From Dysidea avara (taxonomy: Eukaryota; Porifera; Demospongiae; Dictyoceratida; Dysideidae): a stretch of DNA of 64,000 bases. Made by a program: the position numbers and the translations under genes. Within the stretch, counting starts at the first letter, position 1; each line of letters starts with the position of its first letter. The stretch spans positions 16,652,780 to 16,716,779 of the forward strand of contig NC_089280.1 in NCBI RefSeq assembly GCF_963678975.1. Direction: 5' to 3'. Shown here piece by piece: positions 47,001-58,100 of this stretch. Below the pieces are notes generated by a model, which searched no databases, was not told the DNA's origin, and saw only the letters and a list, made by a program, of their open reading frames with translations.

Positions 47001-50000
47001 TGTCGAACATATACAGGTCCTGCAAGCTCACTAGGTCCTACACAGTACATTACAGAATTAAAAATAGAGACGAAAATGAGAAACTTTAGAAGAGCTGAAA
47101 CAAATATTTGATTCGGTTAGTACAGAAAGTATTCTAATACTTAAACATTATTAAACAATGCCACGGTATACATAAGCGTGGAAAATTTTAGGGAATCACA
47201 CTTGTAATTAAGTGAATTTCGTGTAATAGTTCAAGTTTCCTTTCCGATGAAAAGTGATTCTAGCGTGTTCAAAGTCTATCCACGGAAATGAAAACAGCGA
47301 ATTACTTTTGCGACTGTTTCAGTAAAAACTTGCATTTTTCGTACAAGCATGCATATTGGAAAAAATGGAATTTACAAAATCTGATATTTGTTTCAGCCGT
47401 ACTTTAGAAATAGAGTTCGGAAAATACACTGATGAAAGCAAACAAACACCCACTAGTAATATTTGCTTTACTACCAAACATACCTGAGTGGGTAGGTGGT
47501 TGCTGCATTGCTCCAAACGAATCCAATTTTGACGACACCATTACTAACCCTCTGGACATTACTTGAATAGATTCCTGCAAAGACGACACTGTCTTATTCA
47601 GATCTTCATACTTCTGATCCTAAACAAACAAGCAAAAGGTATTGAATAACACCTATTGTGGCAAAATAGTGTACACACAAATCAAAACCAATACCAATAA
47701 ACGTGTTGCTCCAAAATGATGACCACTATTTTGTTAACAAAGCCACTTTAGTGGAGTTTGGTGCCAAAGGGCTATTAAGCATAAAATGCTTACATGCCAC
47801 ATAATAAAGTGTACCACTATGTAAGTCAAAACAAACCTTAACATCAGCTGAACTGGGTAGAGAAGGATGCAATTCTGCGCTCATGTCATCATCATACTAG
47901 TATATTAAAACTATACTAAATTTTAACACAGCTAATATAGCATGCATACCCTATTGTACAAGAAGTCATCAAAATCCATATAGAATGGATCCTCTCGATA
48001 CATTTCAATCACCTAAAAGTATCCAGAGCATTTTTTGATAATCAGACTGTTATTCTTACTGGTATATCAATTTCTTGGGTGTTCACATCACTAACGATTT
48101 CTTTGCTCATAGCATCCGTACCAGTTTCATTGCTCATCGCATCCCTATCAGTTTCATTGCTCATCGCATCCCTATCAGTTTCATTGCTCATCGCATCCCT
48201 ATCAGTTTCATTGCTCATCGCATCCCTATCAGTTTCATTGCTCATCGCATCCCTATCAGTTTCATCGCTTGCCATCTTCCCTTTGTCTACCTAGAGATAA
48301 AAACATTAAGCATTCCCTTAATTCTATTTAAATGGCCCTTCGGATCTATAAGACACTTTGTCGAATTTATAACACTTACTTTAGTGATGTCAACATCTTT
48401 AGGGGTGTCAGGACCAACCTCCAACACCGGCTTTTCCTAGATCAAAGTAAAGTATTATGTATACATTAATTGAGGTTACAATTCTGTATGCAGTACTAAA
48501 TAAGACAGCACGAATGCAAGTAACTCAGTATAATAGCATTGGCCAGTGGTTTAAACGTGTAGAGAACAATCAAGGAAACCCAAAACGTGTAAATCACAAT
48601 GGGATTTGTGGTACTTTTGATGATATCATAAGCCTAAAGCTTAAGAAATTTATGCAGCAGTGTGGTGTTTTGCATGCCGTGATGCCACATTTAAAGACTG
48701 ATTGCACTTGCTGTCTATCCTAGTGAGTTATCTCAAATAGACCCGTCAGCCTTGGTGAGTGGTAAAAGTTGTCTCTTTTCATGACTTTCATTGTGCACCC
48801 CAACTTGCTAATATCCAGCTGGAAGATCTAAGCTAGTAAAATAACAAAGCTTTCCAAACTGGTCCAAGTTGTAGATTTTTGGTTAAGATAATTCCCAAAC
48901 TGCTAACCAGAATTACCTGAAATTTTGAGTATCAACTCCATATACACTGTAGATAATGTCAAGAATAATAGTAAAAAAAACAAATGTGCGAACAATACGG
49001 GTTTCGGTTGAGACGGTCACATACATATAGACACAACACACTTACCACCTCTTTTTTCTTAGTCCTTCTTTTCTTTGCTACAGTATCACCTTTCAATTTA
49101 TCACCCTCACTCTTGGTCTTGACTTTTTGGACAGGGACTCTCCTTGTCTGCTTGCTACCTGTCTGCTTTTGCTTCTTAACAGCAGTATCAGATTTACACT
49201 TCTGGGATAAAAGTAAAAGAAATAAAATATACAACACAACCTGTTGAAATAGAGCATGCCAGTCAGGTGATTATAATTTTAATAGCATGCCTACGATAAC
49301 CACAACATTCCAACAATGGCTTATAGTGGCCCCACCTGGTTAGTTGATCACCTAGTAACAGGGCATTGTATGAAAAACAAGCTGACAGGTCAGACTATTA
49401 ACCCTCTTATCGCCACATACAAGTGTTAGTGTATGATGCCGTAAAAAAAAAGTGACCATAAAAGAAAACAACAAAAACTTCCACCTGTCTAGCATTGTGA
49501 TTCCATGAGCACTTATCTGATAAAATTTGAACAATCCATTTATTTTCCATTCTAAATTATGAAGCAGTCATAAAAATGTTTGAAAAAATGCAAACTGGTT
49601 GGGTTTTTTGTTCAGTGGGTCATCACATATGATTAGTGATCAGAAAAGTTAGCAACCAATTCAACATACCTGCTTTCTTTTGTTTTGCCTGGGTTCAACA
49701 TTCTCTTTTCCATCACGGCTATCTTTGCACTTATCTTCTATCTGATCACTGCATGTATTATCCTGTGTATCTTTACTACCATCCATTTCAATCTGACTGT
49801 AGTCATCCATGAAATTCTCTCTGTCCTCTTCACTACCATTATTTGACTGGCTGTCTTCATCATCCTCATCATACTTTTCCTGGTCCTGCTTACATTCTTT
49901 TTGTGTTCCTGCAGTTGTGCTAAAATAGACAAACAACAGAAACACACCTTTCTTACCTAAAGACAATATTTTTACTTCATAAATGGCTTTTCCCTCCGTG

Positions 50001-50776
50001 ATTTGAGCTATACCATCAATAAACAGGGATGTTCCTTTAAGCATACGAGTGGGAACAACTGCAGTGTAGATCTCATCGACGTATTCAATGAAGGCATAAG
50101 GAGCTACACCTGTAAAAATTTATGTGCATAACTTTCCAATAAACTTAAACTAGGCTGTGCAACAAAACATAATATATTTGCACTTCTAAAATAATGAATA
50201 CACATTTTAGCTAACTGTTACAAGCACTTCTGTCAAGTGTGGGATCCAACTGCTCAGGCTCAATCATGCTGCAAAGGCACTTCTAATACTACTCTAACAC
50301 ATTACATAACAGTGTCTTTTAAATTTACTGTTTATCTAAGCTTGCAACACCATGTGACTGCTTTCTCTTTATAAAGCCCAGTATGGAATCCATCTGCTCA
50401 AGCTCAATCATTCCACTAAATAACTTCTAATACTACTCTAACACATAACCTAACAGTGTCTTTTAAATTCTTACTGTTTACCTTAGCATTTACTGTGCCA
50501 TGTGACTGCTTTCTCCATTTAACGCTCATTCTATCAAGTTTGCTTAAGCTCGATCATGCACCTAATCCATCTGCTAAACCACAATCATGCTAGTAAATCA
50601 CTTCACTCTAACACATCAAGGCCGACTATTAACGGAGTTTTAGTTTTTTGTTGTTGTTGCATGCCGTGAAATTGGTTAGCTGCAAACACTCTATAACAAC
50701 TAGCTATACACAAACAAAATAGAAGTTTACTTTTCTTTGCCTTTGTTGACCTTTTCGCCACTCTTTCTGATGCCAT
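44099..50776 (-). CDS. BEN-domain protein, 12 exons, 565 residues
   Basis: Exons, in transcript order: 50776-50731, 50109-49957, 49908-49670, 49201-49046, 48436-48380, 48290-48060, 48012-47950, 47896-47837, 47619-47484, 47037-46957, 46643-46545 and 44475-44099. All borders are GT-AG and all phases agree; the sum is 1698 bases. The start is ATG (MASERVAKRSTK). Residues ~17-67 form a small globular block (YAFIEYVDEIYTAVVPTRML). Acidic and Lys-rich stretches follow (KKRRTKKKEV), then a 9-residue tandem repeat, Pro-rich linkers, and a C-terminal BEN domain (about residues 470-555: LTRRLFTEQVRKTSNVSG to WADCIISIDESCRRLR). BEN domains bind DNA or recruit chromatin factors, so a nuclear transcriptional role is inferred. 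The 48-base intron between exons 2 and 3 is open, so it may be retained. The orthologue is not identified. Confidence 0.85.
44952..45847. mobile_element. hAT-like MITE, 896 bp, in a BEN-gene intron
   Basis: Inverted ends TAGTGCTGGGCGGTATGGC and GGTATACCGCCCAGCACTA, flanked by the perfect 8-bp repeat GTTTCAAG (44944-44951 and 45848-45855). A second element is nested at 45117-45591. It has no ORF of note. Confidence 0.85.
45117..45591. mobile_element. hAT-like MITE nested in the 44952 element
   Basis: Ends TAGGGACCAGTCTATTTTGC and the inverted ...ATCGACGGGTCCCTA, flanked by the perfect 8-bp repeat GCCAGCAG (45109-45116 and 45592-45599). The interior holds two copies of the dispersed CTATTAGAG motif. 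Confidence 0.85.
46098..46432. mobile_element. hAT-like MITE, 335 bp, in a BEN-gene intron
   Basis: Inverted ends TAGTGTTGTGCGATAC and GTATCGCACATCACTA. The flanks CATTTTAG and CATTTCAA agree at 6 of 8 bases. The interior is rich in ATCGATA steps. Confidence 0.75.
48105..48270 (-). repeat. 27-bp coding minisatellite in BEN exon 6
   Basis: Five to six near-identical 27-bp units encode MSNETDRDA on the minus strand. The period is nine codons, so copy-number change keeps the frame. The last copy (read in transcript order) has drifted to MSNETGTDA. Confidence 0.9.
50230..50625. repeat. Tandem duplication in BEN intron 1
   Basis: A ~150-bp block (TCCAACTGCTCAGGCTCAATC...CATGTGACTGCTTTCTC) occurs at about 50246-50372 and 50391-50518. 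A shortened third copy begins near 50565. Confidence 0.75.
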
Positions 50777-51052
50777 CACAATCGCTCCTCGTCACAATCA
50801 CACACGACACAATCACACAACACTCTCCTTTGCACATGCGCACACTATTGCGTGAAATATTTAGAATTGTGCTTTTATTTAAAGTGATAAATTGAAGGCA
50901 TTGAAGATCATACAACATTGCTGACAGGATCTCACTAATGATTGCTCCAAACTTCACTAGAGCGTAAGTCATTGGTTTTAATCTAATAAGCGCTTGTACG
51001 TATCTAGTATTAAACTAATAAGCGCTTATGATATGTATTAGCATTAGGCACC

Positions 51053-51196
51053 ACTTGCTCGAGCGAGTGTAGCAACCCCTCGAGCAAACTCTCATTCGAG
51101 TGAGTACCCCCTTCGAGCAAGAGCACTCGATAAGGAACGCTCGATCGAGTGCGGGTGCTTAGCGAGTGGTATCCTATGACTCGCGCGCGAGTGCGA
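51053..51196. promoter_or_regulatory. Cluster of CTCGAG / CGAGTG motifs
   Basis: Within about 145 bp there are at least eight copies of CTCGA, TCGAG or CGAGTG in both orientations, for example GCTCGAGCGAGTG, CATTCGAGTGAG, GCACTCGATAAGG, GCTCGATCGAGTG and CTCGCGCGCGAGTG. CpG density is far above the surroundings. It lies about 280 bp upstream of the BEN start codon. Confidence 0.5.
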
Positions 51197-51308
51197 CGTT
51201 GCGTTAAATCTGTACCGTATCAAAGACAGCTGGACCAATTTAATGGAAAATATACCGCTTTGACACCTCAGACCAAAGGAAACCACAAGACTATATTTTA
51301 TGTATTGC

Positions 51309-51380
51309 CTTGACCACAGGGCGATATCGTGATATTACCCTGTGGTCAGGGCGATATCATAATATGGCCCTGACCACAAC
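51309..51380. repeat. Palindromic triple repeat GACCACAGGG / CCCTGTGGTC
   Basis: GACCACAGGGCGATATC...CCCTGTGGTCAGGGCGATATC...GGCCCTGACCAC: three arms alternating in orientation, each pair able to form a hairpin. A further AACTGCCT...AGGCAGTT hairpin follows to about 51404. It is probably a MITE remnant. Confidence 0.7.
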
Positions 51381-52185
51381 TGCCTTTGAAACTGAGGCAG
51401 TTACAAAGCCCTTTGATTATTTATATAGAGCTGTTTATTGTGGGATTGAATAGAGCTGCTTAAAGTTTTGCATTGTGGGCGGTTTGAGTTAACATGTTGG
51501 TTTAGTTAGGCTAGGCATTGTTTTGAAGAAAAGGAATTGAGTGAGTCAGCATTGCATAGGTCAGTTACTAGACATCACTAAATAATCATTTTTGCAATGT
51601 AGAGATTGTTTTTCTGCATAGTACATTTCAACTGCATGAAAAGATGCCTCAGACATTCCCAACCTATATGTCTAAGTATTTTTTTAGCGTCTTAGGTTAC
51701 TATAGGCATCCATAAAGTAGTTGTTTGGTTAAAAATGGTATCACTACAACCAGTGAAACCCACAATCATTTGTTTTTGTGCCAACAATTTAAACCCACAA
51801 TCAATGTTTACAAACCTCTGTATAAAAGTAATGTGGTGAATGTAGTGCATTTTGACCCCCACTCCTTCAAAAAGCCTGGGTTCACCCCTGATATTTTATA
51901 TAGCAATGTATTGTATCATGATTATTATATATAATAGGTACCCCATACTGGATTGTAAGTGACACCTAATCTATCCGTGTTTTACGCCTCTTATACTGTA
52001 CACAGTAATCTTCAAATGAAAAAGTGTTTCAAACTTAGGCATGAATCACAGATAGTCATATAGTTTTGTATAGGCACTATACATATACTTACAATCCAAG
52101 TAGGGGTGTCTATTATCTATGGTGTTGTCACTAATGACTTCACATACATAGTTGTATACATGGATATCGATTTCCCAACAGGAAC

Positions 52186-55100
52186 ATGGCGCATGAGGCC
52201 AGTGAATCCCTCCATATGTTATGCAGGAATGGAAACTATGAACAAATCAGTCAGTTTATTAGGACTTGTGAAGACCTACCTTCACAGTTGGCTCATCATC
52301 AAGGAGTATTTGGGTATACACCATTACATGAAGCAGCTAGTAGTGGTCACTTGAATGCTTTAGATTTACTATTACATCATGGTGGTGATGTCAACTGTCT
52401 AACCAACACTGGCTGTACTCCAGTACATCTAGCAAGTAGTAGTGGTCACCTGAATGTATTAAAGATACTCTTACATCATGGTAGTGATGTCAACTGTCTC
52501 ACCAACACTGGTTGTACCCCACTACATCTAGCAGCATCTGGACATCATATAGACTGTATAATGTTGTTGTTAGCTTATGGTGCTAATGACTCCATTGTTG
52601 ATAATGATGGAAAAACTCCTCTACAGACAACAATGTATAGCGGAAAAGGTTTAAAGAAGCTATCAGATAGTGCAGGTACATGTATATTACAAGTAGAAGG
52701 AAAAATTAGAAATTTTACATTGGATCAAAAAGTATAGTGAAATGAGGGAGTAGCTAAAAGGTAGTGAAACAAGCCTATACGTATCTACAGATATATACTA
52801 GTGGACATTAATCCAGTCTGTGACCAAGACTGAATTAGGGATTGAATATCCACTAGTATATCTGCAGGTATATTAGGCAACCTTTGTTTATGCTCCACCC
52901 AGTACACAGAATTATAGTAGCAATTTCAACATTATAATCAATGGCCTGACCAACTCAATTTTCCCTCCTCCAGCCCTGTAAAGGAGCTCGTGTAAAAGTG
53001 CTTTTTATTAGTTTTAGTATTGTAGTGATATCATCCCTTTATATCTGAACACACACCATGGCCACTTGCCTCATCTACATTAAATAATCAGGTCATGGAT
53101 GATCCTCTATATGCATGCGCACAGAGCATGCATGTATTCTGAGATGTACTGTACATTGTATTCTTATGAAACTTCTTCCTGCTTTCATTTCCAATACTCT
53201 AAAATGTCTCTGCACGGACTGAAAACATCTTGCTGGTTGCATAAATCATCACCAAAGGCTTCCAGAATGATGAACTTCCGAGCGTCGAGCAATTCATGTG
53301 ATGGATCGTGTGATCGTCACCATGACAGTAACCACCAATGTTGCCATGTTGTGAATAAAGTTCATAGATTTATGAACTTTTGTCTTGTTTGTGAACACAA
53401 AATAATCTGTGAACGTTTTATGAACTTTTGACAATTTTAGGCTGTGACTTTTTTCTTTTGTTCTTTTCAATGCCCTATTGATCCACCTATTTATAATTTT
53501 ATTATTATTATTATTATTAATGGATGGATATACAAACAGGGTTACAAAAATAAAGTTTAGGCACTAGGCCTTTGTTCATATCCATATCCTATGTCATTCC
53601 AATAATTATCAAGACTTGCTTTGAAAGTAGAGATTGTTGGCGCTGAAACAACTTCTGCTGGCAGAGAGTTCCATGTATTTATCACTCTCTGGGTGAAAAA
53701 TTTTGACCTTAAAAGTAGACGTGATGGTTTTTTGAAAAGTTTCAAGTGGTGTCCTCTTGTGTGATGCACAGAGCTTAGAGTAAAGTACCTTGACCAGTCG
53801 ACATCATAATAACCGTGTAAAAGCTTGTAAACTTCAATTAGATCCCCTCGTTGTCATCGACAGTAAAGAGAATAGAGTCCGAGTTTTCTTAACCTTGACT
53901 CATAAGGTAGTTTGACTAGTTCATTCACAAGTTTAGTGGCCCGCTTTTGTACATTTTCTAGGGTGTCAATGTCCCGGGCTAGATATGGACACCAAAGCTG
54001 GACACAATATTCTAGCTGTGGTCTAACATAAGTTTTATACAGGAAGATAAACAATTCTTTAGAGAATTTTGTAAATGTTCTTTTAAGCATTCCCAGGATT
54101 CTGGTTGCAGCAGCTGCAGCTTTATCACAGTGCAAAGAAGGTTTAAGAGAAGATGTTACCCATACGCCTAGATCTTTCTCAAAATCTATCTTTGTCAACT
54201 CTACAGTAGACCCCAAAGTTTCCATTGTATAATTTGCTCCTGTGCTTTTACCTATATGCATCACTTTGCACTTTTCTAAGTTAAGATACAGTAACCAGAT
54301 TCCATTCCATTCTTGCATGTTGATCAAGTCTCTTTGGAGTTTTGTCACATCACATATGCTTTTAATTATTGAAAATATCTTTGTGTTATCTGCAAAAACA
54401 CCTAGATAGCTTCGGCAATATCATTTATATATAACACAAAAAGCAGTGGACCCAGTACTGATCCTTGAGGAACTCCACTAGTTACTCCAGTCCATTGAGA
54501 CACACTTCCATTGTGTACTACCCTCTGGAATCTGCCAAATAGGAAACTTTTCAACCATAACAATAGACTCCCACCTATTCCGTATCCCTTCAACTTTTCA
54601 ATGAGCCTAAAATGGGGTACCGAGTCAAAGGCTTTGCTATAATCCAAGTAGATTACATCAACATCATAACCAGAGTCCACTGCATCTGTCCAAGCTTCAA
54701 GTGTTTCGAGTAAATTTGTAAAACAGGATTTTTTAGGGACAAAACCATGTTGGTAGTGAATAACTTAGCATTATCTGTTAGGTATTGCATTATTCTAGCC
54801 CTAATCATTGATTCCAATATTTTAATTAGTGGTGATGTCAGACTTATTGGTCTGTAATTATTGGCTTTGGTTTTTGACCCTTTCTTAAAGACAGGAGTAA
54901 CGTTAGCTAGTTTCCACTCACCTGGAATCTTTCCTATGCTCAAAGACTGAGAGTACAACAAAAATAAAGGTCTTGTGAAGAATGAAGCACAGTTCTTCAG
55001 TAGGTGCGGGTGCAAGCCATCGGGTCCTGGAGCCTTATTAGGATTCAAACTAGACAAGTGATCATGTACTTCCTCTTTGGTAATACAAATCTCCTTCAGT

Positions 55101-58100
55101 GAGGAATTGACTTTAGTTTGAAATTCAGGAATAGATGAAGGATCTTCTTGAGTAAATACAGACTGAAAAAAATTGTTAAGCTCTTCGACTACTTCATTGT
55201 CATCATTAGTTAAAGACCCATCTGGCTTTTCAAGTTGACTGATGGACGTTTTGACTTTACTTCTGTTTTTAACATATCCATATAAAGCTTTGGGATTAGA
55301 AGTAAGGTTTTGTATTAAGATTTTATCATGCTGTGCCTTTGCAGAGGTTATGTTTTTAATCTGATTCCTTTTAATAACATATGCAGCATAATCAGCATCT
55401 AGACAAGTTGACTTATATTTGGAATACAGATTGTGTTTTCTTTAATGGCTTTGCCAACTTGAGTAGACCACCATGGTGGTTTGTTGGTGACACGCTTCTT
55501 CGCAGTTTTTGGGATATATTTGCTGGAAATTTCTTTGAGTGTAGTTTTGAAAATGGTCCAGTTGATGTCTATTGATTCATTACACAGTACTAAGTCCCAC
55601 TCCACCTGGCTTAGCTCATTTTGTATCAATGAATAATCGGCTTTCCTATAGTTGTATTCATGATTATTGTCTATTTGTATGTACTGCTGTTGTGTTAAAT
55701 ACTGGAACTGGAACAGTAGACATGCATTCATGATCACTAGCGCCCAAGGGAGAATGATGTTGTACCTCGTCAATTGAATCAGGGTTTGAAGTAAATACTT
55801 GTTGAGGGCCTTTGTCCATGAACATGTCGAGTTGGACTGGATACATATTGTGTCAAGTAACTGTCCAATGAAGCATCAATAAATTGGTGTGCAAAGGATC
55901 TATCACTATTTGAACAAGTAAGGTCAATCCAATCTATATTTGGAACATTGAAGTCACCCATAATGAGAAGTTCAGAACAATCATGATAGTTATCAGTATT
56001 ACTTTTTGCTGTATTCAAAGCTTTATCATTTTCATCACTTGATTGGGGAGATCTGTAGACAACGCCAACCAACATTTTGGCACTACCACTTCTAGTAATT
56101 ATACACCAAATTGTGTCCTCAATGTGTAACCATGTCAAAGGATCACAGGTAGTAGCATGTAGAGAAGAATGCACATATAGTAATACTCCACCTCCACGTC
56201 CATGTATTCTGTCACAACGAAATGAATTGTAGTCTTCAAGATGTAACTCAGTATCACTAATAGAATTAGTACACCATGTTTCAGTTATTCCAATAATGAG
56301 AGGTCTATATTGATCAATGTAATTTTGTAATTCAGCAAGTTTGTTCATAATACTTCTGGCATTAGTCAGCATACATGTAACAAATAAATTATCATGGCCA
56401 CTACTTAACACATTGTGAGTGCTGAGAGTGAAACCTAGTTCCCCCTCAGCACTATGTTTCCATTTTTTATCCAGTACTTTTTCTCTTCCTTGTTCATCTC
56501 AGCCAATTGAGATCTTAGGGCTTTACTATGCTTTTCCTCCTGAGGAGTCAGATCAGGTGTCACATACACTTTCCTGATATCTTCAGGATTATCTTTGTTT
56601 CGTAGTTTGGTACAATTACGCAACAGCAATGCTTTGTCTTGGTCAGAGGCAAGAGTCAACTTTAACAGCCTTGGTCGAACATTTGGTCCAGGGTCTCTTT
56701 TCTTACCTATCCTGTGGGCATTTACAATATTGGGTTTAACACCCATGTATTTATCAAAAATTGACATAGTTGTGTTAACATCATGTTCTTTTCTTGCCTG
56801 CCCATATCAGTAGGAGATTCTTCAGTGTTATGTACAATGACATTAAGACACCTTTTACTCCTTTCCTTTTCTTCTTCCAAGTAAGTGGCAATGACTTCTG
56901 AGGTAGAATTACTAGAGCTTAAGCTAGGTGGGTTTTCCATTTCCATTGTTGTATTATCAGCTGAAGACAATGATCCTTGAAGACTTTCAGAAAGGGTCTT
57001 TTTAATACACTCATTAGCTTCCTTGATAACTTGACCAACTTGTACTACTATGTCCTTCACTAGATCCTCATGTGTTGAACCACCTCTGTTATTGTTAGAT
57101 GATTTGGGAACTGTGTCAGTGACGACCTTGTCACAATCTTCACAAAACCAATGAAGCTGCTTGTACATAAAAACAATATCCATCACTGAAGACAGAAGAC
57201 CAGTACACTTATCGCAATACCAATGTTCACACCGTTCACACTGGATTAGAGAGTCTACGTGCTTCGTACACTTATCACAATTAAGTTGCTCATCCAACTC
57301 TTCTGTGTCAGCGTCATTCTGTTTTCTGGACAAACTATTGTAAGGTGTCACCGGTTTACCTTTCTTCTTACGATCGGCTTTCGGCATTGTCACGTTCCAC
57401 TGAAATCAAGCACCAACTTTCTGATGCCACAAAATAGTCTAAAACTGGGTTTGCAAAAGCAACGACAACAAGAAGAACAACGTATATAGCCAGGAAGAGA
57501 ATATCAGGACCGAAAATCTATAATGTGTGGGCTTGGTATATACATGCTGGTTTTGGAGGGTGGCCATGGATTTATAAACTTTTTATGAACAAATTTATTT
57601 TTCACGTGAACATTTGGAGCAAATCATCTGGCAACACTGGTAACCATGTGATAGAAACGGCGGGAACTCAGTTCAAACTGATGAAGACATGCACTTCATG
57701 CAGGATGTTTGAGAAAAGGCTGAAGTGTTTTCGGCTTCATGAGGGTGTTCTTTAAGTCTGGGCATTTTGATAGCATAAGAAGATGTTATAGTTCCACAGT
57801 GATGCCAGCCGGGATAAAACTGGTGGCACTTTAGAAAGGTAAGTTCCAATTGTAGCATGTGTTGACTGAGCGATGCCATTTAATCATTTTTATAATTTGT
57901 ACCATTTCTGATGGAAATAGTCTTTGTAACTGACACCATCTCTTTCTTTACTTGAAAACAAATCTCTCCAATGTTTTGTTTACAGAGTACCTGTTACCAC
58001 AGACATTCAGCCAAGGGATCAAATACTTTTACAGAGATCTATGCTATTGTCAGCTTGATTCATTGGCTAGAAAATTCATGCTCCAAACTGCATCCATTTA

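Larger units (their letters stand above)
50777..52185. promoter_or_regulatory. Shared 5' region of the BEN gene (minus) and LRRK-like gene (plus)
   Basis: The two genes are divergent, 1.4 kb apart. This stretch contains a cluster of CTCGA/CGAGTG motifs (51053-51196), two copies of CTAATAAGCGCTT (50987 and 51013) and a palindromic block at 51309-51380. A CCCAACAG just before the plus-strand ATG could be a splice acceptor for an untranslated first exon. No coding region is recognised; ORFs at 51725-51934 and 52106-52354 lack recognisable domains. Confidence 0.45.

Noticed and set aside
48075-48440. Plus-strand ORFs with SFIAHRIPI or SLLIASLSV repeats
   Set aside because: Antisense of the 27-bp repeat in BEN exon 6.
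49738-49947. Alternative frame of BEN exon 3 (QLQEHKKNVSRTRK…)
   Set aside because: Using acceptor TTTTAG at 49920 would put the exon in this frame, but only the acceptor at 49909 (or reading through) keeps the acidic frame in phase with the following exon.
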